Position numbers and translations under genes: made by a program. From contig NW_026947485.1 of the NCBI RefSeq assembly GCF_034190915.1, forward strand, positions 132,138,337 through 132,202,336: 64,000 nucleotides of DNA. Direction: 5' to 3'. This document shows, in pieces, positions 1 to 8,279 of this stretch (position 1 is the stretch's first letter; every line of letters starts with the position of its first letter). Source of the DNA: Cavia porcellus. Taxonomy: Eukaryota > Chordata > Mammalia > Rodentia > Caviidae. Under the pieces are notes generated by a model, which had not been told where the DNA came from, made no database searches, and saw only the letters and a program-made list of their open reading frames with translations.

Positions 1-212
1 CTGCCTGATTTCTTCCTGATGACAAAAATGGGGGTATTCCATGGGGAAGTCGACGGCTTTAAGTGTCCAGCTTGAAGCTGGGTTTTTATTATTTCCGTTA
101 GTGCTGAGAGCTTCTCCTTGGGCAGGGGCCACTGAGGTACCCAAACTGGACTTGGGGACTTCCAAGTGATTTTAATCGGGGTGGGTAGGAGAACTTCTTC
201 AGTGGCCCCTAG
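1..212 (-). CDS. pol: Retroviral pol, N-terminal start of reverse transcriptase (partial)
   Basis: After a -1 step at the end of pro, the frame beginning at 212 stays open for 70 codons to the window edge. It encodes the usual lead-in to betaretroviral reverse transcriptase: a PVWVPQWPL stretch, EKLSAL, then [20 protein letters not shown], the fingers-domain entry. The catalytic YMDD-type motif would lie outside the window. There is no ATG of its own; by family rule it is made only as a Gag-Pro-Pol fusion. It is too short for a simple ORF scan and was found by following the frame across the frameshift site. Confidence 0.9.
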
Positions 213-1108
213 AAAAAACCCAGGCCATGTCTGCCTTCCTTCTTCTCCATAGGTACAGGGGAAGTCTGGCCCTGTAGGGCAGAGCCCAAGCCCTTGCCGG
301 GGATATACCCTTGATTCTTAAGCATGCCCTTGGCCTGAGGAGAACAATTGGATGTAAGGGTGACGTCCATCTGGGTAAGGATGTCTCTCCCCCACAGAGA
401 CACTGGCAGTTGTAGGACAAAAGGCTGGAAATGACCCTGGTGGCCTTCCTCATCACACCAAGGCAGGGTTATGGCACTAACCTGAGGAGCTGTCACCATC
501 CCTAACCCTTGAAGTGTGTTGTCTGCTGTATTTGTGGGCCAACTAGAGGGCCAGTCCTTCTTAGAGATGATAGACCGATTGGCCCCAGTGTCCAAAAGCC
601 CTGTAATTTTTCTCCCATTTATTCTCAATGATAACATGGGTCTTTTGTCAAGTGTCAAATGCAGCCCTTCAAAAATCCCCGACCCCGCGCCTGGTCCCCT
701 ACCGCCCCTGATCCTCTGCTGAGAGGGGAATTTTCCGTGAAGGCTGGGGAGCAACAAAAGCTGCGCTATCTTATCTCCCTCGTTAATGACCAGAGTTCCG
801 TTAGGGGATCGGACCAGAATTTTTATGCGGCCTGTGTAGTCAGAATCAATGACTCCGGGGACAACAATGAGACCTTGCAGGGCAGCTGAAGCTCTACCCA
901 ACACCAGTCCAACTGTCCCCTCAGGCAGCGGTCCACAACACAGGGTTTCTACGATTTGGGTACCCAATTCAGGCGTTAGTATAAGTCTGGTGGTGGCACA
1001 GAGGTCCAGTCCTCCCGAGCCGAGCGTGGCTCTTGTGAGGTTTGGCTGTCTCGAGGGGACATTCTCAGGGTCCGGGGGCCCACTCCTTGGAGGGGCCCCC
1101 TCTGGCCG
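209..1108 (-). CDS. pro: Retroviral pro: dUTPase plus aspartic protease with G-patch
   Basis: The frame is entered from gag by -1 frameshifting at 1108-1114 and closes at a TAG (209-211). It overlaps the last 133 bases of gag. The N-terminal part is a dUTPase: motif GSGGLDL, then [23 protein letters not shown] (motif 3 with its Asp) and KIAQLLLLP. The protease follows, with catalytic LLDTGAN near 585-600, a glycine-rich flap (LQGLGMV) and the late WGRDIL motif. The C-terminus has a G-patch ([15 protein letters not shown]). A TTG at 967 can look like a start in a naive scan, but the dUTPase already begins upstream of it. No stop or indel is visible. Confidence 0.94.
   Translation of the reverse strand, partial: RPEGAPPRSGPPDPENVPSRQPNLTRATLGSGGLDLCATTRLILTPELGTQIVETLCCGPLPEGTVGLVLGRASAALQGLIVVPGVIDSDYTGRIKILVRSPNGTLVINEGDKIAQLLLLPSLHGKFPSQQRIRGGRGPGAGSGIFEGLHLTLDKRPMLSLRINGRKITGLLDTGANRSIISKKDWPSSWPTNTADNTLQGLGMVTAPQVSAITLPWCDEEGHQGHFQPFVLQLPVSLWGRDILTQMDVTLTSNCSPQAKGMLKNQGYIPGKGLGSALQGQTSPVPMEKKEGRHGLGFF
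212..218 (-). promoter_or_regulatory. Predicted pro-pol -1 frameshift heptamer TTTTTTC
   Basis: In the pro frame the codons read GGT TTT TTC TAG, so the heptamer T TTT TTC has the X XXY YYZ phase and sits directly against the pro stop codon. The -1 frame leaving this site is the open reverse transcriptase frame. The heptamer fits the rule, but TTTTTTC is not one of the commonest retroviral sites, so its use is inferred. Confidence 0.75.
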
Positions 1109-2823
1109 TTTTTTGTCTCTGATAGCTGTCTGCCACTCAAGCGGTTTCCGTCACTATCAAAGATGGAACGACAGTCCTCAGCACGGTGAGCTCCTTTCCG
1201 GCAGCGCCTGCAAATCTCCCCTCCCCCTTGGACGGATCCGCCGGAGCGATTCCTTTGGGGGCACTCACGCTTCAGATGCCCTAGCTTTCCGCAAGTGAAG
1301 CAGGCGCCTCCTTGGGGCCTCTCTCTGGCCTTTATTTTGTTATTGGTAGCCGCTGCGAGCAGGGCGGCCACACCTGCGTTGGAAAGGGGGCCCCCTATCT
1401 CCCTGCAAATTCTTATCCAGGTGTTTAAGTCCTTGTTCTTATGTGGTGCGATTGCTGCCCTGCATTCTTTAGTACATTGTTCGAAAATCAGTTGCTTGAC
1501 CAGTGGTAGAGCTGTCTCCTTACTAGGGAAAATCTTTTCTGCTGCATCTTGCATTCTAGCCACAAAATCTACAAATGGTTCTGCGGTGCCTTGAACTACC
1601 TTAGAGAGGCATGCGGATGCGGTCCCAGAGCCGCTTACCTGTTTCCAGGCTCGCATTCCAATAGTATTGATCTGCTCGTAGACTGCACTGGGGTACTGCG
1701 TTTGATCTTCAGCATATTGCCCCTCCCCCGTTAACATGTCTCTGCTCCATCCCCTATGACCCCCGGCAGCATTCCTCTCTGCCTGTTCTGCTGCGTACTC
1801 AGCATACCAAGCCCTCCAATCCAGATAGCTGCCAGCTGGAAGGCAGGCCTTAGCCAATTGGGCCCAATCCCCAGGCGTAAGGGGAATAGAGCAGAGATTT
1901 TCTAGTATTGCCACCGTGTATGGAGCTTCGGGGCCAAAAGTCGTGACCGCGCTTTTCAACTCTTTTATCTGCTTAAGGTCAAAAGGCTCCCACACATTCC
2001 TACCCTGGCCTGGGGCAACTTGTATGGGGTACACTCCATAGGGGCCCACGTCTATCCCTGGTTCCGGCATCCTTGGTCCCGCCCACCATTTAGAACGCCA
2101 GAGCGAGCCATGGAAGTATCTTGAACCCCGAGGCGGCTCAGCATAGGACGGTGGCGATGGGCGGGGACCGATAGTAGCCGCCAGTCTCCTAACCTCACTC
2201 TGCGCCCCCTGGTGGCACAGTTCCTCACGGCGCACCGCCTCCGGAAATAGGTCCCAAGGTGGGGCCGAAGGTAATTTCTCCTGTCGCCAGCAGGGGTCAG
2301 CAGAGGGCTTCTCTTTTTCTCCCTCCGCGTCCCCCATTGAGATGGCGCGGAGCTCGCGTCGGAGACCCCCGTAGATGCTTTTCCTGGACTGTGCTTCTTC
2401 ATAATAGGAATCAGACGAGTCCGATTCCTCCCCCCTGGGGTCTTCCTCCCGAAGGGAACCTTCCCTAGAGTTTTCAGCTTTCGCCCGTTCGAAGGCTTCT
2501 CTCACCTCTTCGATACCTGCACCATGGACAGCGGGCGGGAAACCCTCGTTTTCCTTCTCTAAGCAGGTATGTATCATCTCCCACAAGGGGCGAACGGAAG
2601 GGGATAAGTCCCCGCCGAGCTCGGCAGAGGCCAGATCCCCCCCCAACCTCTCCCATGAAGGCAAAGTCAAACGTCCCGTGGGTAGGAACCACGGGGCTAT
2701 CCGGTCAATCTCGGCAATAAACAGCTCGAGAGTGGCATGACTTACCCCAAGATCTTTTGTTTTTAACAGTCTCTTAAGGGCCTTGGCTAAATCCCCAGCC
2801 TCTTTGCTCGGTAATTGGCCCAT
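976..2823 (-). CDS. gag: Retroviral Gag polyprotein, 615 codons, open
   Basis: The protein starts MGQ, so Gly2 is a likely N-myristoylation site for membrane targeting of the matrix domain (about residues 1-110). An acidic stretch (about 120-142) follows, then a PPSY late-domain motif at 224-227 of the kind that recruits NEDD4-family ligases for budding. Capsid probably begins near Pro266. The major homology region lies at about 411-430 (QGTAEPFVDF...). Nucleocapsid has two CCHC zinc fingers: C508/C511/H516/C521 and C538/C541/H546/C551. The stop TAA is at 976-978. Length and order match betaretroviral Gag. ATG 2821-2823 is the first in-frame Met with the matrix signature. Confidence 0.95.
   Translation of the reverse strand: MGQLPSKEAGDLAKALKRLLKTKDLGVSHATLELFIAEIDRIAPWFLPTGRLTLPSWERLGGDLASAELGGDLSPSVRPLWEMIHTCLEKENEGFPPAVHGAGIEEVREAFERAKAENSREGSLREEDPRGEESDSSDSYYEEAQSRKSIYGGLRRELRAISMGDAEGEKEKPSADPCWRQEKLPSAPPWDLFPEAVRREELCHQGAQSEVRRLAATIGPRPSPPSYAEPPRGSRYFHGSLWRSKWWAGPRMPEPGIDVGPYGVYPIQVAPGQGRNVWEPFDLKQIKELKSAVTTFGPEAPYTVAILENLCSIPLTPGDWAQLAKACLPAGSYLDWRAWYAEYAAEQAERNAAGGHRGWSRDMLTGEGQYAEDQTQYPSAVYEQINTIGMRAWKQVSGSGTASACLSKVVQGTAEPFVDFVARMQDAAEKIFPSKETALPLVKQLIFEQCTKECRAAIAPHKNKDLNTWIRICREIGGPLSNAGVAALLAAATNNKIKARERPQGGACFTCGKLGHLKRECPQRNRSGGSVQGGGEICRRCRKGAHRAEDCRSIFDSDGNRLSGRQLSETKNGQRGPLQGVGPRTLRMSPRDSQTSQEPRSAREDWTSVPPPDLY
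1108..1114 (-). promoter_or_regulatory. gag-pro -1 ribosomal frameshift heptamer AAAAAAC
   Basis: Gag codons 570-572 read ACA AAA AAC, giving A AAA AAC in the exact phase needed for tandem -1 slippage. It lies between the second zinc finger and the gag stop. The -1 frame from 1108 is open through the whole dUTPase-protease. Downstream sequence is very GC-rich (GGCCAGAGGGGGCCCC, then another GGGCCCCC after a short loop), suitable for a stem or pseudoknot about 5-10 bases from the heptamer. The structure is not computed. Confidence 0.9.
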
Positions 2824-3023
2824 ATTCTATCAAAAGATACCCTCGGGTGGCTAAGATCTGCTCACCTCGATACCTGGCGTATGTACACCAGGGGAGTTAA
2901 GAAACTTGCCCTGTAGGTGCGCGCCACCCAGGGCCCAGGCGTACTCCCAACTTACCTGGCCGACGACCTCTGCCGCGTGGTAAGCCAAAAGCGGTCTGTC
3001 TCTGCAGTACGGGGGTGATCAGC
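2824..3023 (-). other. Retroviral 5' leader (untranslated, between PBS and gag)
   Basis: About 200 bases separate the primer binding site from the gag ATG. By position this leader should hold the packaging signal. It contains the major splice donor annotated separately. A second GT-containing sequence (CGAGGTGAG, near 2866) resembles a weaker donor. Confidence 0.75.
2950..2958 (-). promoter_or_regulatory. Major 5' splice donor of the provirus
   Basis: The minus strand reads CAG|GTAAGT, a perfect consensus donor, with the exon ending at 2956. It lies in the leader 5' of gag, where retroviruses place the donor for subgenomic (env or accessory) mRNA. The matching acceptor would be outside the window. 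Confidence 0.8.
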
Positions 3024-3041
3024 TCCCCGTACGGGCCACCA
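3024..3041 (-). promoter_or_regulatory. Primer binding site, best read as tRNA-Ile
   Basis: The minus strand reads TGGTGGCCCGTACGGGGA three bases after the LTR end. This is complementary to a 3' end of CCCCGTACGGGCCACCA, which I recognise as the tRNA-Ile(AAU) acceptor/T-arm end. The leading TGG pairs with the CCA tail, and the position is where a PBS must be. The tRNA identity rests on memory of the tRNA sequence. Confidence 0.82.
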
Positions 3042-3125
3042 AAATGCGCCGCGCGGCCTCTGAACCCCCGACCGGCAGGGGAACTGACTCACACGACACA
3101 CCAGAATGCAGAGACAGAGGTCGCG

Positions 3126-3131
3126 TTTATT
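3126..3131 (-). terminator. LTR polyadenylation signal AATAAA
   Basis: The minus strand reads AATAAA in GAGTCAATAAACGCG, followed about 20 bases later by a CA and a GT-rich stretch (GGTGTGTCGTGTG) typical of a cleavage region. This puts the R/U5 boundary near 3105-3110. The solo LTR at 52.8 kb has the same GTCAATAAA context. Confidence 0.8.
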
Positions 3132-3271
3132 GACTCTCCACACAGGTCGTCCCCGGAACGTTCCTCCCTGATCGGACTCTCCAGTGGGGCTCTCTCTGTT
3201 GAGTAACCCCGCGTAGTCCTCCACTCTCTATGGTCTGCGTGTCTTCTCTTCCTCTCTACCTCCTGCTCTGT

Positions 3272-3278
3272 CCTTATA
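3272..3278 (-). promoter_or_regulatory. TATA box of the proviral LTR
   Basis: The minus strand reads TATAAGG. Transcription should begin roughly 25-30 bases further along (near 3247), which sets the U3/R boundary. Confidence 0.75.
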
Positions 3279-3490
3279 TCTATAGTCCTGTCCTATAGGG
3301 TAACAAGGCGTGGCAAAGTCTGATTGGGGGACATCAGCTGTAACTAGGCAGAAGCTGAGGGTAAGAATACGGAAGTAGGAAACGGGCGCCATCTTGGCAT
3401 CATTCGATGGGAGGGGTAATCTACTGAAGGCTTCGCTCTTTCCTACAGGCCTCATCTGCTTAGGCAGGTCCTCTGGCTCGGCTCCCGACA

Positions 3491-3765
3491 CAAGTGCAGC
3501 CGGGATGGGGAGGCGGATGTAGTGGTCTCTAACCCGCTGCTCCATTTCACTGCACCCGGAAGCCTGGGGGGTCCGGCACAGTCTGAGATTGGGGCAGAGT
3601 GTGCTGAGCACTCACCACAGGCCGAGGTGCCTCAGGAACCTGCGATCCCTCCCTGCTTGCAGAGATATTCAGTCCTCCAGACAAAGGAAGGGGCTTCTGC
3701 AGGCACTCCAGATCCGCCCAGCTCCTCCTCTGCACACTGATGGCTAGGCGCGGCTGCCCTGGAGG
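3491..3765. other. GC-rich flank beside the provirus, unclassified
   Basis: About 275 bases are clearly GC-richer than the DNA to the right, with an abrupt change near 3765. It contains a pyrimidine-rich CTGCTTGCAG acceptor-like string (near 3650) and a 72-codon plus-strand frame with no recognisable domain. It could be an older LTR, an L1 5' UTR piece, or a relic exon. I see nothing that decides. Confidence 0.5.
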
Positions 3766-4483
3766 ACATTTATCATGAATGAAATTTAAGTTGCTCTGGG
3801 TGAGTCAGTCAAGTGGAAAATTAGGAGATCTTGGACATTACTATACATGCCTATAGAGTTTATAAACTGAACACTAGGCTATACTAAGTTTAAATGTTTT
3901 TCTTTTATAAACTTTCTAATTAAAAAAATTTATAACAAAACAAACATTCAGCTGTACAAAGGTACTTTATATTCTTATTCTATTAGCTTCCTTATATGGT
4001 AAACTGGTATTTTAAACTTTAAAAACTCATTGAAAACTAAGACACAAGTGCCTACCTTAGTTGATACCTACACAGGATTCAGATCATTGATATCACTGCC
4101 TTCCACTTGCACATCTTATCCTGCTGAAGGTCTTCAGGGAAACAGACACATGAAGCTGTCATATACTATGATAGTAAAGCCTATGTTATCCTTCTGAAAT
4201 CCCATCTGCCATATCTATTGAGGCTCTTCTTGGTCAGGTGTCACTCTGCAGAAATATGCCCATGGAATTTTGCTTGGTTTATTTTTTTATTTTCATCATA
4301 GATTTGCTTTTTAATCAAATAAAGCACATGAAAATTCCCCTCTGTTAATGAATCCTTTGATGTTAGGAGTCTATCTTTTCTGAAATTTTAAGAAATTTGT
4401 TGAGGTTTATAGGAGTTTCTACTATATCCTTTACTGTGAATTTTCTTAGGGTTGTTTTTCCTCCTCTTTCATTTTTTTCCTTT
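3766..4483. other. AT-rich intergenic DNA
   Basis: Nothing recognised: no open frame of note, no clear repeat family, only short A/T runs. Confidence 0.5.
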
Positions 4484-4671
4484 GGTGTTCCTGATGATTG
4501 ATACCAGGGAATGGAAAGCTTGAGCTACATTCCCGGTCCTTTCAAAATTTATTTTACTTTGAGAGAGAATCTCATGAAGTTGCCCTGTTTGGTTCCAAAC
4601 TTATGATCCTCCTGGTCTCAGCCTCCTAAGTAGCTGGGATTACAGAAATGCACCACCATGTACAACTGGTT
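4484..4671 (-). repeat. Composite SINE (ID-like plus B1/Alu-like), minus strand
   Basis: The left part is a worn, reversed ID-type unit (GATACCAGGGAATGGA ... GAGCTACATTCCCGG). It is followed by a reversed B1/Alu-like part with GTTGCCC, GATCCTCCTGG, CTCAGCCTCCTAAGTAGCTGGGATTACAG and CACCACCATG. This fused order recurs at 12.8 and 25.8 kb. Confidence 0.8.
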
Positions 4672-4794
4672 TCCTTCTATTATACCTCTTCTTGAGCTAT
4701 TTGTTCACTAAGTGATAGCAAAATTTTGGCTCCATTTTATTTTTTTTCAGCTGCATTTTAACCTTCTGGGACCATTGTCATATATGTAGTCCAT

Positions 4795-5497
4795 CATTAA
4801 TGGAAACATCATTCTCTATTCTGTTCTGTTTGATAGTATCAAGTTTGAGGGTATAGGCAACTACTTTGAAGGCAATAAGATTCACTATAATGCCCTTTCT
4901 GGTTGACTATTGTCTTCTTTTGAAGTCCTGTAAGGTCTCTAATGTTTAGGCTTTATTGGTTTTGTTCTGTACTGTTTTGTTCAATTTTATTATACCTGAT
5001 AATATAGGCAATTCTTTTTAAGGTAGCAAGAGGCATTATGGTAACCATTGTTGATTACCTTGTGCTCTGTTTTTACATCTTGTACTATGTCCATCCCTTG
5101 TTTTGACTGACTGCTTTGTTTTGTCACATTTGATTTTATTCTCTTCCAAAAAACGTAATGAAAACTGTGGGAATAATAAAACCCAAAATGTGTGTTATTG
5201 TAAAAAAGAGAGAAAAAGAAAGTGCTCTAAAGGATACAAATGCAAGTGTGTTTAGGTGTATAGGATAGATGGCCATATTACTAAGTTTTTGTTGGATCTT
5301 TGAGCACAGCTGTTTGCAGTCTCATTGTTTGAATATCCACTTTGTATGCTTTGATTTTGTAAATTGAACAACTATTTCTAAGATGATAATATGTAATCTA
5401 TTAACTAGTGATTTCTTACTATTTATTTTTTTTGAAATTCTGTATTACTTGTACCCTTTTACTGTTTTTTTCTTGAAATAAAATAAAAAAAACATTA
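4795..5497 (+). mobile_element. 5'-truncated copy of the HAL1-like element tail
   Basis: This matches, on the opposite strand, the post-ORF1 and 3' region of the full-length element at 58646-61904. Shared blocks include GATAGTATCAAG...GAG.GTA.AGGCAACTAC near 4836, TTCAATT.TA.TATACCTGATAATATA near 4981, and AACTAGTGATTTCTTA near 5403, then GAAATAAAATAAAAAA as the 3' poly(A) end. It also lacks any ORF2 between the ORF1-end homology and the tail. Divergence is moderate, so it is older than the full-length copy. Confidence 0.75.
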
Positions 5498-6289
5498 TAT
5501 GATACATGATTATAATATGATTGTTCCTTGCACTACACAGCCTCTACCCATGCGTATTGCTACACTAAATGGAGTTAGGCCCACATTTCTGGGGCCTATT
5601 CAGATTGCCTGAGTGACTGGCATGGGCATCTAAAGGCTCATTCTGTTTGTTCGAGCTCCACAAAATGCTTGGCAATCGTCTTGTCTTCAAAACTCCCTGT
5701 ACCGTTAAATATGGTTTCCTTTGGTACTGCAGCATAGTTCAATTTCTGTATTTGCCTTATCCTGTTTATTTTCCTGTTTCCTTCCAAGGTAGATCATAAG
5801 AGTACTCCATATTAATACTCTAATATGCTACTATCCAGTGCAGAGTCTGCTTCCCAGAGTAATCTACCTTCACCAATGTTATTTTCCTGTGGCCCTCGCC
5901 TGGTGGTAATGGAATCCTTACATAAAAGTGAGATGAAAAATGTAAGACTTCCAACTGAGAGATATAGTATTGACTTAATTCTATCACTAACTAATTTTTT
6001 GGCCTTGGTTAAATTTTCAATTTTCTCTTATTGTACAATCTTATACTTTGAATGTGTGCTGTGGTAAAGTTTTTGATAAACAAAACTCAATTGTTTCTCA
6101 AGTAGCTTATCTAATGGATATTAGGTTCTTTATATTATGAAGGGACTGGATTTGAATTATGCTTCTAGATTTTTTTTTTTTTGCTAACTCCTTATTTTAG
6201 TCCCTGTCATACTGAGGCCCTGCCTGGTTGAGAATCATTCTCTTCTATGTAACCCTAGGAGCCAAGAATATTTGGTTAACTGAATAGTC
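5498..6289. other. Intergenic DNA, no feature recognised
   Basis: Includes a slightly GC-richer patch (5525-5720) and an 80-codon frame with no domain. Nothing supports a gene. Confidence 0.5.
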
Positions 6290-7316
6290 AAAATAATTTG
6301 AGCAAAAAGAAAAAAGCTAGAGGTATCACATATCCTGATTTCAAAATATACTATAAAGTAATTGGAAGTAAAATGTCAGAATATAAAAACAGATAAATCA
6401 ACCAATAGTACAAGATGGAAAGCCCTCCATCAATTTTTTATTCCGGCATCAAAGGCACACCATAAGGAAATACAAGATTTTCAATAAATGGTGTTAGGAA
6501 AACTGGTATTCACATTCAGAAGATTGAAATCGGATCCTTATTTTATACCTTATTAAAATCAACTCAAAATAGATTAAATACTTTTAAGAATGAAAACTAT
6601 AAGAGCACTAGAAGAAGGCACTGAGAAATGACATTGGTCTGGGAAGCAATTTTCTAGATATGATATCAATAGCACGGACAGTAAAAACAAAAGTATACAA
6701 ATGAGATTTCATCAAATTAAAATACATCTTCACAGCGAAAGTAATGATTAGCAAAATGAGACAACCCACAGAATTGGATAAAATATTTCCAAAGCATACT
6801 TCTGATGAGTTAATATCCAAACTATATAAAAAATTCAATAACAAGAAAATAATCTGATTTTAAAAATGAACAAAGAACATACATTGCTTAAAAAATACAC
6901 AGATGTCCAGCAGATAAATGAATATGTGCTCATTACTAATCATTAGGAAGGGGCAAATTAACAACATGCCCTCAGCTCACATCTGTTATAAGGCTTTTAT
7001 CAAAAAGATGAAAGCTAAAAAGCGTTGGAGAAGATGCAGAGAAAATGTACTCTTGTGTGTTATTTATGGTAATATAAATTAGTATAGACAATCATTATGG
7101 AAAACCATATGAGAATTCTTCAAAAAATGAAAAGTAGAATGACCATATGATACAGAAATCTCACTTCTGGTATATAGCCGAAGGAATTCAAATACTTATG
7201 TTCAAGGAATATCCACACTCCCATGTTCATTTTAGTATTATGCACAAGTCAAGACACAAAATCAGCCTAAAGGGCAGATGAATGGATAAAGAAAAGGTCA
7301 TAGATAAAAGTTATTT
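6290..7316 (+). mobile_element. LINE-1 ORF2 3' segment, degenerate
   Basis: The sequence follows the L1 ORF2 C-terminal coding path: TTTCAAAATATACTATAAAGTAAT, AAAAACAGATAAATCAACCAATAG, AAATGGTGTTAGGAAAACTGG, and further on AGATGAATGGATAAAGAAAA. All frames are interrupted, so it is a dead copy. It continues after an LTR insertion at 7318-7655. Confidence 0.85.
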
Positions 7317-7317
7317 T

Positions 7318-7655
7318 GGATAATTTTCTATTGCTATATCAATATCTGCTACAGTCAAGATATTTATTTGGCTCATGGGTATGAAGGCACAAGAACATTG
7401 TAGTAACCTCTGCTATGCTTTGTCAAGAGCCACATAGTAGATGTTATTGCTGTGGTGTAATCGTGGAAGAGGTCATATGGTGAGACAGGAAGCGAGAAAC
7501 TTTCAGGAGTCGAGCTAATTTTTGAAACAATCAATTCTTTTGGAGCTAACTAGGATCTCATAAGAACTACATTAATGCCATCTCAGTACTATCACAGGAG
7601 AACCAAGCTTCCAACCCACAAACCTTTGGGGGACATATTCCAACCATGTCTAAAT
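7318..7655 (-). repeat. MaLR (MST-like) LTR, minus orientation, inside L1
   Basis: The reversed MaLR order is present: TTGCTATA..., TTATTTGGCTCATGGG (reverse of the AATAAA region), then CATTAATGCCATCTCA, TTCCAACCCACAAACCTTTGGGGGACATATTC and CAACCATGTCTAAATCAT. It interrupts the L1 3' end, so it is the younger of the two. Confidence 0.75.
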
Positions 7656-7922
7656 CATTGCAGTGAAATACAGTGAAGTCAGGGTAAGTGAAATGAATCA
7701 GATTCAAGAGGACAAGTGTCATGTTTTTGCTCAAGAATCTGAGGGCAAAATGTGATACAAAAGTAGAAATGATGCTGTTAAAAAAGAGGAAGGGGTTTGG
7801 GAAGTGGGGATGGGAAGATAATGGTGAGTAATGGAAGCAGATATGATCAAAGTATGATGTATACATGCATAAATACGTCAAAACAAAATCCATTATTCTG
7901 TATAATTAATATGCACTAATAA
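7656..7922 (+). mobile_element. LINE-1 3' UTR end
   Basis: Resumes the L1 after the LTR. A GA/GGGG-rich part is followed by CCATTATTCTGTATAATTAATATGCACTAATAAAA, in the style of the L1 3' terminus and tail of squirrel-type rodents. Confidence 0.7.
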
Positions 7923-7924
7923 AA

Positions 7925-8270
7925 TGGAAAAGAAATCTTTTCATTTGTGACAATGTGATTGAACTTGGAAGACAGTAATCCAGGCACAGCAAAAAATACT
8001 ATGTAATCTGACTTATATGGAGAATCTAAAAAAGTTGAACTCAGAAATAGGAGCACGAGCTGGGGATTTAGCTCAGTGGCACAAGTGCTTGCCTGACAAA
8101 CGGGAAGTCGTGAGTTTAATCGCTGGTAAAAAAAAAAAAAAAAAAAAAAAAGAACTAGGAGCATGATGGTTACCAGAGAGTGTGAAGCAAGAGGAGAAAT
8201 GGGAAGCAAGGGAGAAAATGGGCACTTAATGGTCAAAAAATACAAAGTTTCAAACAGACAGAAGGAATTA
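7925..8270 (+). mobile_element. Second LINE-1 3' fragment, split by an ID SINE
   Basis: The text around CCAGGCACAG, CTGACTTATATGGAGAATCTAAAAAAGTTGAACTCA, and after the SINE GAGCATGATGGTTACCAGAG, is the L1 region following ORF2. The ID SINE at 8057-8151 sits inside it. Confidence 0.7.
8057..8151 (+). repeat. ID-type SINE with poly(A)
   Basis: A tRNA-Ala-like 5' part (GCTGGGGATTTAGCTCAGTGG, A box; GTGAGTTTAATCGCTGGT, B-box region) ends in 24 A residues. Imperfect target duplication: AGAAATAGGAGCAC before and AGAACTAGGAGCAT after. It is a retrotransposed tRNA-like SINE, not a tRNA gene. Confidence 0.9.
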
Positions 8271-8279
8271 GATTTAGGA

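Larger units (their letters stand above)
1..3490 (-). mobile_element. Class II (betaretrovirus-like) endogenous retrovirus, 5' half
   Basis: Read on the minus strand, the order is LTR, primer binding site, splice donor, gag, dUTPase-protease, start of pol. The 3' part (rest of pol, env if any, 3' LTR) lies beyond base 1. A dUTPase fused in front of the protease, a G-patch after it, two CCHC fingers in gag and two successive -1 frame steps are the betaretrovirus pattern. All three frames are open where visible. The 6 bases next to the LTR (CAAGTG, 3491-3496) would be the target duplication, but the partner copy is outside the window. Base composition is much more GC-rich than the AT-rich DNA to the right. 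Confidence 0.95.
3045..3490 (-). repeat. 5' LTR of the class II provirus (446 bp)
   Basis: The LTR begins TGTCGGGAGCC (plus-strand ...GGCTCCCGACA ending at 3490) and ends GGCGCA three bases before the PBS, giving TG...CA ends. The same start (TGTTGGGAGCC) and a shared block around GCGCCATCTTGG and CGATGGG are found in the solo LTR at 52809-53190, which supports the boundary. U3 contains GCGCCATCTT (a YY1-like CAAGATGGCGC on the minus strand). The TATA box and poly(A) signal are listed separately. Confidence 0.88.

Noticed and set aside
209..967. Start of pro at the TTG at 967
   Set aside because: The dUTPase motif GSGGLDL lies upstream of this TTG in the same open frame, and the frame reaches back to the slippery site. 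The TTG is internal.
2052..2402. 116-codon minus frame and other long frames overlapping gag
   Set aside because: They are shadows in other frames of a GC-rich gag gene with clear domains.
3228..3611. 127-codon minus frame across the LTR edge
   Set aside because: It spans the U3 boundary into flanking DNA and has no domain; a chance frame.
8057..8151. tRNA gene (A and B boxes present)
   Set aside because: No cloverleaf can be completed, and there is a long poly(A) and a target duplication: an ID SINE. The same applies to 21173, 44841, 41990 and 48901.
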